From: Bradyrhizobium prioriisuperbiae
GTDB taxonomy: Bacteria > Pseudomonadota > Alphaproteobacteria > Rhizobiales > Xanthobacteraceae
Length of the DNA: 64,000 bases
NCBI RefSeq assembly: GCF_032397745.1
Contig: NZ_CP135921.1
Coordinates: 7,614,501 to 7,678,500, forward strand
Reading direction: 5' to 3'
Part shown: piece by piece, positions 58,111 through 64,000 of the stretch
Layout: the number at the start of each line of letters is the position of its first letter
How positions within the stretch are numbered: position 1 is the first letter of the stretch
Program-made: the position numbers and the translations under genes
The notes under the pieces: generated by a model
Database searches by the model: none
What the model was told of the DNA's origin: nothing
What the model saw: the letters and a program-made list of their open reading frames with translations, nothing else

Positions 58111-58976
58111 GCCTTGGCTCCGAACAGTCCGGTCGGGCGGATCAGCAGCACAAGGATGAAGATGACGAAAATGCCGAGCTGACCGAGGCTTTCACCAAAC
58201 ACGAGGCCGCAAAGGCTCTCGACGACGCCGACGAACAACCCGCCCGCGATGGCGCCGGGGATCGATCCCATGCCGCCGAGTACAACGATGGTGAAAGCCA
58301 CGAGCACGTAGACGTTGCCGACGCGCGGATGCACATAATAGGTCGGCAGCAGCAGGCACGCCGCGATGGCAAGGCATGTCGCACCGAGCCCGAAGGTCAC
58401 CGCATAGACATGAGCCACATCGATGCCGGCCAGGGACGCTCCAAGCTTTTCCCTGGCGACCGCGCGGATCGCCTTGCCGGTGTCGGTATGTGCCAGCAGA
58501 ATCCAGAGCAGGACGGCGACGAGGCAGGAGACGCCGAAGGCAACCGCACGCGGCACGGCGAGGAATGTGAAGCCGAGGTCGAACGTCGAAAACCCGTAGG
58601 CGACATCGACGGTCCTGGTATCGGAATTGAAGACGGCAAGCAGACAATTCTCGATGACGATCGACAATCCAAGGGTGATGAGCAAGATGTTTCGATCATC
58701 GCCATGGCTGGCGGGCCCGATCACCAGGCGCTGCAAGCCATAGCCCAGCCCGAAAAAAACCAGCGCCAGCGGCACCATTGCGGCATAGGGATCGATCCCC
58801 GCCTGGAACGCCAGATAGGCCGCGAACATCGCCGCGCTCAGCATGGCGCCATGGGCGAAGTTGATGATGTGCAGCACGCCGTAGACCAGTGTCAGCCCCA
58901 CCGCGATCAACGCATAGACCGCCCCGGACATCAGGCCGTTCAGCACGGCGGCAGCCAGTATATCGGGCGACATCAT
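58107..58976 (-). CDS. livH: Branched-chain amino acid-type ABC transporter permease (LivH)
   Basis: A 289-residue permease with the LivH pattern GAVYALIAVGLTLVYGVLHI, INFAHGAMLSAAMFAAYLAF and FTIVVLGGMGSIPGAIAGGL. It lies 105 nt after the binding-protein stop and is the first of the tightly packed membrane and ATPase genes. Confidence 0.91.
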   Translation of the reverse strand: MMSPDILAAAVLNGLMSGAVYALIAVGLTLVYGVLHIINFAHGAMLSAAMFAAYLAFQAGIDPYAAMVPLALVFFGLGYGLQRLVIGPASHGDDRNILLITLGLSIVIENCLLAVFNSDTRTVDVAYGFSTFDLGFTFLAVPRAVAFGVSCLVAVLLWILLAHTDTGKAIRAVAREKLGASLAGIDVAHVYAVTFGLGATCLAIAACLLLPTYYVHPRVGNVYVLVAFTIVVLGGMGSIPGAIAGGLFVGVVESLCGLVFGESLGQLGIFVIFILVLLIRPTGLFGAKA

Positions 58977-59080
58977 GAAACCTTAAGCCTTGTTGGGCCC
59001 CTGCTGGCCCTTCGCGAGAGCGACGGAATTGGCGACAAAGCCCGGGCGACCGGACTTGTTGCGCGATGCGGCTGAGACGA

Positions 59081-60307
59081 TCAGGCCGGGACCGGGAACG
59101 CCGGCTTCGCGTCGGCAAAGCTCGACGGGAAGATGACCTTGATATCGTTGTCCTGAACCTGGGTGTTGACGGGCGCCGCACCGGTGTTCTGACCGCCGAC
59201 GAATTGGGTCGGACCATAGGGCATGATGTGACCGGCAAAGGTCGAGGATGCCAGAGCCGCCACGATCGCCTTGCGGTCCGCGGACGCGGCGCGCTCGATC
59301 GCATCGGCAAGCAGCAGGACACCGGAATAATTCAGGGAAACGTTGTAGGTGAAGAATTTACCCGACGCCTCGACCTCCTTCTTCAGGGCTTGCGCCACCG
59401 CATTGCGCGGATCGTGCCAATGGTTGCAGTCCATGACGTTCTCAGCCGCTTCCGGAAATTCCTTGACGAAGCGGTAGTTGGACGCGGCGCCGTTGAGCAC
59501 GCAGAACACCCCCTTCGGCTTGATCTTCTGCTGCTGCATGGTGCGCGCCAGCAGTACGAACTCGCCGTAATAGCTCGACGGGATGATGAGATCCGGATTT
59601 TTGGAGCGGATCTGCAGCGCTACGTTCGACATGTCGCGTGCCGGCGTCGGATGCGCGATGGTGTCGAGGATCTCGAAGCCGCGCTTGGGCAGCTCGGCCT
59701 GCATCAGCTTGGCAAGGCCCGAACCGAACAGGCCGTCCTCATGCACCAGGACCACGGTCTTCGCCGGCTTGCCGGCGGCATCATTGATGGTCACCAGATT
59801 GTCGAGCGCGCTCTTTGTGACGATGCCAAAGCCAGGCGCAAAGCGGAAGGTGTTGGTCAGGCCGCGCGAGACGATCTGGTCCGAGACGCCGACATCGACG
59901 ATGTAGCCGAGATCATAGCGCGAGGCCGCCTGCGTTGCCGCAAGGCAGATCGGACTGGCGAAGCCGCCGACGATCGCCGCGACGCCTTCTGCCGCCATGC
60001 GCTCGACTTCCGCGGTGCCCCCTTCGGGGGTGGAGCGCGCATCGCCGAACACCATCTCCAGCCTGGCGCCTCCCAGCGATTTGATGCCACCCTTGTCGTT
60101 GATCGCCTTGATGGCAGCCACGGCACCGATCTGGCCTTGCGCGCCATCGAAGGCCAGCGCACCGGTGACCGGCTGCAGAATGCCGACCTTGACCGTCGTG
60201 CCCTGCGCCCGCAGATAGGCCGGCATCGCCACGGTTCCGGCGACCAGAGCCGCACCGCCCTTGAGGAGGCGGCGGCGCGACAAACCGGTTCTACCTGTCT
60301 TTGTCAT
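59081..60307 (-). CDS. Branched-chain amino acid-type ABC transporter binding protein (LivJ/LivK-like), Tat signal
   Basis: The 408-residue protein starts with a twin-arginine signal (SRRRLLKGGAALVAGTVAMP, cleavage near YLRAQ) and continues as a Leu/Ile/Val-binding family receptor (VKVGILQPVTGALAFDGAQG; VAAIVGGFASPICLAA; LVHEDGLFGSGLAKLMQAEL). The amino-acid-binding site residues cannot be judged here. It is the second gene of the operon after the GntR regulator, so its ligand is probably the degraded compound. Confidence 0.9.
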   Translation of the reverse strand: MTKTGRTGLSRRRLLKGGAALVAGTVAMPAYLRAQGTTVKVGILQPVTGALAFDGAQGQIGAVAAIKAINDKGGIKSLGGARLEMVFGDARSTPEGGTAEVERMAAEGVAAIVGGFASPICLAATQAASRYDLGYIVDVGVSDQIVSRGLTNTFRFAPGFGIVTKSALDNLVTINDAAGKPAKTVVLVHEDGLFGSGLAKLMQAELPKRGFEILDTIAHPTPARDMSNVALQIRSKNPDLIIPSSYYGEFVLLARTMQQQKIKPKGVFCVLNGAASNYRFVKEFPEAAENVMDCNHWHDPRNAVAQALKKEVEASGKFFTYNVSLNYSGVLLLADAIERAASADRKAIVAALASSTFAGHIMPYGPTQFVGGQNTGAAPVNTQVQDNDIKVIFPSSFADAKPAFPVPA

Positions 60308-60349
60308 ACTGTTCTCTCCATCCTGTTGCCGCCGATGTGCGGACCAAAA

Positions 60350-61147
60350 TCATGACGCTTTCCTGGTGATCTGATCGCCAGCCGCCGGCGCCAGCACGGT
60401 GGCCCAGCGGCGCACCCCGGCGGCTTCGGTGCGCACCATTTCCATGTGCAAGGCGTAGCGATCCGGCCGATACAATGCGCTGAGATGCTCGACGCCGCTG
60501 CCGTCGGCGGCAAAAACCGTCCGCGTCGTGCCGAGCAACGCCGAGCCGACTTCGACATCGAGCGCGGCCGCGACGTCGGGCGTCGCCAGCACCGCAGTCA
60601 CTTCCTGTGTCGCGCGCTCGATCTGCACGCCGGAGCGCTCCAGCAGGGACAGCAGCGGGCGAGCGGCAAGATCAGCCTCGGTGTAAGTCAGGCCGATGCG
60701 CTGGGGAACGTGGGTGGTCAAATGCGAGAAGGGCTGGCCGTCGATCAGACGGACCCGCACCGAGAACTGGGTCTTCTCACCGGCGCCGAGCTTGAGCGTG
60801 GACGCAATCGCCGCCGACGGCTCGCGATAGTCGAAGGCAAGCAACCGAACCGCGGTTTCACGCCCCATCGCCACCAGGTTGGCCAGCACGTCGGAAAAAT
60901 CCGCCACGATCGGCTTGGCCCCGCCTGCGCCAAGCACGAACGTCCCCGCGCCGCGGCGGCGGGCGATCAATCCCTCCTGCTCCAGCTCGGCCAACGCGCG
61001 CCTGACGGTGACACGCGACACGCCATATTCGGCCGCCAGCGCCTGCTCGGCCGGCAGCGTCCCCTCATGGTCGAGCCGGCCACCGGCGATCCGGTCGCGC
61101 AGCACCAGATAGACTTGTCGGGTCTTTGATGGCTCGACACCGGCCAT
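60350..61147 (-). CDS. GntR-family regulator, HutC type with UTRA domain
   Basis: The 265-residue protein has a winged-helix GntR domain (GTLPAEQALAAEYGVSRVTV, RRALAELEQEGLIARRRGAG) and a UTRA effector domain (FSVRVRLIDGQPFSHLTTHV; RYALHMEMVRTEA). It heads the leftward operon (42 nt to the binding-protein gene) and is divergent from the leuCD-like genes. A 16-bp perfect palindrome just upstream of its start is its probable operator, allowing control of both directions. The ATG at 61147 gives a normal start; an upstream in-frame start would read through the operator. Confidence 0.9.
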   Translation of the reverse strand: MAGVEPSKTRQVYLVLRDRIAGGRLDHEGTLPAEQALAAEYGVSRVTVRRALAELEQEGLIARRRGAGTFVLGAGGAKPIVADFSDVLANLVAMGRETAVRLLAFDYREPSAAIASTLKLGAGEKTQFSVRVRLIDGQPFSHLTTHVPQRIGLTYTEADLAARPLLSLLERSGVQIERATQEVTAVLATPDVAAALDVEVGSALLGTTRTVFAADGSGVEHLSALYRPDRYALHMEMVRTEAAGVRRWATVLAPAAGDQITRKAS

Positions 61148-61164
61148 GCGGCACCTTGTTCCTA

Positions 61165-61180
61165 ATACATTTAAATGTAT
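61165..61180. promoter_or_regulatory. Probable GntR/HutC operator
   Basis: ATACATTTAAATGTAT is a perfect 16-bp palindrome 18 nt upstream of the GntR start and 75 nt upstream of the leuC-like start, in an AT-rich divergent promoter. Its half-site spacing suits HutC-type winged-helix dimers. Confidence 0.75.
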
Positions 61181-61254
61181 AATGCATAAGACAACTTGAT
61201 ACCGCAAGCCCCTTCGATCTGGCCGGACACAGGCGACACGAACCCGGATGCACC

Positions 61255-62664
61255 ATGGCGCGCAGTCAACCGGCGATGACGATTATCGACAAGCTCTGGG
61301 ATGCCCATGCCATCACCACGCGCGAGGATGGCCAGACGCTGCTGTTCATCGACCGGCACATTGTTCATGAAGGCTCGTTTCACGCCTTCAATCAGCTCAG
61401 GACTCGCGGCGCGACACTTGCACGACCCGACTTGACGTTCGGAATCGCCGATCATTATGTGCCGACCCGGCCGGCCTCCAGCGCCGCCAACACCGAGGCG
61501 GCGGGCATGATCGAACAATTGGAGCGCAACGCCCATGAACACGGCATCTTGTCGTTCGGTCAATTCGACCAGCGCCAGGGCATCGTTCATGTCGCGATCC
61601 CCGAGCAGGGCCTGACATTGCCCGGACTGTCGATCGTCTGCGGCGACAGCCATACCTCGACCCACGGCGCTTTCGGCGCTTACGCCTTCGGCATCGGCGC
61701 TTCGGAAGTCGCACATGTGCTGATGACACAGACCCTGTGGCAAAAGCGGCCGAAGCGGATGCGGATTGTCGTGGATGGGCAACTGCCCGCAGGAACCGGC
61801 GCCAAGGATATCGCGCTGACGATCATCGCAAGGATCGGCGCGGACGGCGCGCAGGGTCACGCCATCGAATACGCCGGCAACGCCATCGCAGCATTGTCGA
61901 TGGAAGGCCGGATGACGCTGTGCAACCTCTCCATCGAGGCCGGCGGACGGCTCGGCCTGATCGCGCCGGACCAAACAACTTTCGACTATGTGCGCGGGCG
62001 TCCGTTCGCTCCCCGGGGTGATGATCTCGCGCGCGCCATCGAAGACTGGCGCTTGCTGGCCAGCGATGCCGACGCGGCGTTCGATCGGGAGGTCGTGCTT
62101 GATGGGCGCGAGATCGCGCCTGTCGTGACCTGGGGGACCAGCCCGGAACAGGCAGCTCCCATCGACGGGTCTGTACCGGATCCAGCGAGGATGGGCGATG
62201 AACACAAAGCCCAAGCTGCGCGAGAGGCCATCGGCTACATGGATCTTCGTCCGGGGCAGGCGCTGAACGAGATCCAGATCGATCGGGTTTTCATCGGCTC
62301 CTGCACCAACAGCCGGATTGAAGACCTGCGCGCCGCCGCCGCCATCCTCACAGGCCGGCGCTCGCGCGTGCCGGGCCTGGTGTCGCCGGGATCGTCGGCG
62401 GTGAAGCAGCAGGCGGAGCAAGAGGGCCTCGATCGGATCTTTCGCGACGCCGGGCTGGAATGGGTCGCCTCGGGCTGTTCGATGTGTGTCGGGATGAATG
62501 GCGATACGGTCCCGGCCGGCGAACGTTGCGCCTCCACCACCAATCGAAATTTCAGGGGACGCCAGGGGCGGGGCAGCCGGACCCACCTGATGTCGCCGGC
62601 CATGGTCGCCGCGGCCGCCGTCGCCGGTCACCTCGTCGATAGCCGTCTCCTTGCCCGGGAGTAG
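61255..62664 (+). CDS. LeuC-like large subunit of an aconitase-family (de)hydratase
   Basis: The 469-residue protein has the aconitase-superfamily 4Fe-4S ligands: CTNS in FIGSCTNSRIEDLRAAA and CSMC in VASGCSMCVGMN, and substrate motifs GDSHTSTHGAFGAYAFGIG and STTNRNFRGRQG. By homology it is the large subunit of 3-isopropylmalate, citraconate or dimethylmaleate hydratase. It is placed in a catabolic cluster divergent from a GntR regulator rather than with leucine genes, so a catabolic hydratase is likelier than LeuC. The start at 61255 or 61276 is open. Confidence 0.87.
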   Translation: MARSQPAMTIIDKLWDAHAITTREDGQTLLFIDRHIVHEGSFHAFNQLRTRGATLARPDLTFGIADHYVPTRPASSAANTEAAGMIEQLERNAHEHGILSFGQFDQRQGIVHVAIPEQGLTLPGLSIVCGDSHTSTHGAFGAYAFGIGASEVAHVLMTQTLWQKRPKRMRIVVDGQLPAGTGAKDIALTIIARIGADGAQGHAIEYAGNAIAALSMEGRMTLCNLSIEAGGRLGLIAPDQTTFDYVRGRPFAPRGDDLARAIEDWRLLASDADAAFDREVVLDGREIAPVVTWGTSPEQAAPIDGSVPDPARMGDEHKAQAAREAIGYMDLRPGQALNEIQIDRVFIGSCTNSRIEDLRAAAAILTGRRSRVPGLVSPGSSAVKQQAEQEGLDRIFRDAGLEWVASGCSMCVGMNGDTVPAGERCASTTNRNFRGRQGRGSRTHLMSPAMVAAAAVAGHLVDSRLLARE

Positions 62665-62671
62665 ATTTCGG

Positions 62672-63325
62672 ATGCGTCCGTTCACCACCATGGCCGCCCT
62701 CGCCTGCAAGCTGGCGATCGACAATATCGATACGGATCAATTGATCCCCGCCCGCTTCATGCGGCGCCCCCGCTCCGAGGGCTACGGCAACTTTCTGCTG
62801 CATGACCTGCGCTTCGACGCCGACGGTGCATCGAAGCCGCAATTTCCCTTGAACGATCCAAAACTGTCCGGATGCGAAGTGATCCTCGCCGGCCGCAACT
62901 TCGGATGCGGATCGTCCCGCGAGGCCGCGGTTTACGCACTCGCCGATTACGGCATCCGCGTCGTGATTGCGTCGAGCTTCGGCGATATCTTTGCCTCCAA
63001 CGCAGTCAAGAACGGCGTTCTCCCGGCTCACATCAGCGAGGAAGATTCTGAGCGGCTGTTGCGCGCCGATGACCTGGTCGCTCACCGGCCCTTGACGATC
63101 GACCTTGGCGCGCAAACCATCACCGTCGGCAATCTCGTCGTGACCTTCGCCATCGACCCGGTCTGGAAGAAACAGTTGCTCAACGGTTGGGACGACATCG
63201 ATATGACCCGGAGCGAAGCGGGGACCATCGCGCGGTTCGCCGAACAGGACGAAATTCGGCGTCCCTGGATGAAGCCTGCCGGTGTGCCTCCTCCAACCGC
63301 CCCGCGGGGCGGGAAGACCCGGTAG
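62672..63325 (+). CDS. LeuD-like small subunit of an aconitase-family (de)hydratase
   Basis: The 217-residue swivel-domain subunit has IDNIDTDQLIPARF, the substrate-recognition loop LAGRNFGCGSSREAAVYALA and SSFGDIFASNAVKNGVLPAH. The ATG at 62672 is 7 nt after the leuC-like stop; a TTG at 62651 would add seven residues. It pairs with the upstream large subunit to hydrate an unsaturated dicarboxylate. Its last 20 residues (Pro/Gly/Lys-rich) exceed the usual LeuD end. Confidence 0.87.
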   Translation: MRPFTTMAALACKLAIDNIDTDQLIPARFMRRPRSEGYGNFLLHDLRFDADGASKPQFPLNDPKLSGCEVILAGRNFGCGSSREAAVYALADYGIRVVIASSFGDIFASNAVKNGVLPAHISEEDSERLLRADDLVAHRPLTIDLGAQTITVGNLVVTFAIDPVWKKQLLNGWDDIDMTRSEAGTIARFAEQDEIRRPWMKPAGVPPPTAPRGGKTR

Positions 63326-63340
63326 CAGCCTCGCGCCATC

Positions 63341-63407
63341 GGGACCCGCGCTGCGCCGGCACCCGCGATCGTGCGCATGGTGCTGCTGGAATCTGATCTG
63401 GCTGGCC
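63341..63407 (+). pseudogene. Deleted duplicate of the dprA 3' region
   Basis: Bases 63342-63363 are identical to dprA 47234-47255 (codons for DPRCAGT), and 63362-63390 match dprA 47481-47509 with three mismatches (APAIVRMVLLE against [11 protein letters not shown]). The two blocks are joined by an internal deletion of about 225 nt. The fragment has the same orientation as dprA and bounds the catabolic cluster on its right side. Confidence 0.85.
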
Positions 63408-63464
63408 ATGCATACGCGACTGCCATAGCCTGTGACTTCCATAAATAAGAAACGGGGAAACATC

Positions 63465-64000
63465 GTGCCGGGGCTCATTCTTATTGTCATCGCAGCGCTG
63501 TTAATGGGCGGCCCGCAATCGGCCTTGGCCGCGAGCCAAAAATGGGTCGCGACCTGGGCGGGCTCGGCGCAGGGCCCCTATCCCGTCGGCAATCCATCGG
63601 CCCAGCCGGACCAGCAGTTTGCGTTTCCGTCGGCGGCGACCGGCGCCAGGGACCAGACCTTTCGCCTGATCCTGCGGCCATCCGTCTGGGGGCGGCAGGC
63701 CAGGATCCGGGTGACCAATGTGTTCGGCACGCAGCCGCTGAGCATCGACGGCGCGTTCGTCGGACTGCAGCTGGGCGGCGCGGCCCTGATGAAGGGAAGC
63801 AACCGTCCGGTCACGTTCGCGGGCAAAGCCAGCGTGACCGTGCCGGCAGGACAGTCGACATGGAGCGATCCGGTGACTTTAAGTTTTGTCCGCGATCCCG
63901 ATGCCGCCGAATGGGCCGGGCGCAAGCTGGCCCTGAGTTTTCATGTCGCCGGCGACAGCGGCCCGATGACCTGGCACGCGAAAGCGTTGACGACATCTTT
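63465..64000 (+). CDS. SGNH/GDSL-type secreted hydrolase, 3' partial
   Basis: The frame starts at a GTG with a GGGGAA site before it and continues past the window end (178 residues visible). A signal peptide (GLILIVIAALLMGGPQSALA) is followed by WVATWAGSAQGPYPVGNPSA, a beta-rich N-terminal region with RLILRPSVWGRQARIRVTNV and GPMTWHAKALTTSF. This is the entry domain seen before the SGNH catalytic domain in rhizobial GDSL-like hydrolases; the catalytic motifs themselves lie beyond the window. Probably periplasmic or secreted. Confidence 0.78.
   Translation, partial: MPGLILIVIAALLMGGPQSALAASQKWVATWAGSAQGPYPVGNPSAQPDQQFAFPSAATGARDQTFRLILRPSVWGRQARIRVTNVFGTQPLSIDGAFVGLQLGGAALMKGSNRPVTFAGKASVTVPAGQSTWSDPVTLSFVRDPDAAEWAGRKLALSFHVAGDSGPMTWHAKALTTS

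Noticed and set aside
61255..63325. Biosynthetic leucine genes leuC and leuD
   Set aside because: Homology alone would allow it, but the pair is divergent from a GntR catabolic regulator in an acquired block and lacks leuA/leuB neighbours, so I left out the gene symbols.

Overview
The window looks like a chromosome segment of a Bradyrhizobium/Rhodopseudomonas/Afipia-type alphaproteobacterium (Nitrobacteraceae). The base composition is high in GC. The gene order gatC-gatA-gatB, yqgF/ruvX, pyrB-pyrC-plsY-dprA and the small BA14K-type and lysine-rich proteins are typical of that group. No rRNA, tRNA or CRISPR array was seen.

Layout. 1-1.3 kb holds a NYN-domain nuclease (5' truncated) and a family 5 uracil-DNA glycosylase. 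1.4-3.2 kb is a secreted tannase/feruloyl esterase. 3.3-11.4 kb is a polyol regulon read leftward: HAD phosphatase, SorC-type regulator, CUT1 ABC transporter (SmoEFGK type), galactitol/arabinitol-type SDR and PfkB-family sugar kinase. Three near-identical 14-bp palindromes lie before its two leftward units. 11.6-13.1 kb is zwf. 13.1-17 kb is a second, RbsABC-type sugar ABC operon, then a decayed LysR gene and a decayed copy of the zwf 3' end. 18-29.6 kb carries mainly backbone genes: a frameshifted BA14K protein, gatB, a patatin lipoprotein, gatA, gatC, yqgF, an AEC permease, aidB and a VanX-type dipeptidase. 29.8-32.8 kb is pyrB-pyrC-plsY.

33-46 kb appears to be inserted between plsY and dprA, which are adjacent in related genomes as I recall. 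It has a REP-associated transposase, an IS110-family element, a LysR regulator, a DUF1028 remnant, an HpaC/HpaB two-component flavin monooxygenase, a class II aldolase and a divergent PotABCD-like transporter with an NtaA/DszA-type monooxygenase.

46.4-47.6 kb is dprA. It is followed by a tightly coupled 13.6-kb leftward operon (47.6-61.1 kb): FAD oxidoreductase, isochorismatase-fold protein, HyuA, HyuB, ICL/PEPM lyase, MmgE/PrpD, LivFGMHJ and a GntR regulator. A divergent leuCD-like pair follows (61.3-63.3 kb). The set suggests uptake and ATP-driven opening of a cyclic amide or imide, then hydration and C-C cleavage of a branched dicarboxylate. A deleted copy of the dprA 3' end lies at the far edge, followed by a partial SGNH hydrolase.

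The most notable structural point is that two separate catabolic blocks each sit immediately after the stop codon of a housekeeping gene (zwf, dprA), and each is bounded on its far side by a degenerate direct copy of that gene's 3' end. This suggests a shared capture route without an integrase.
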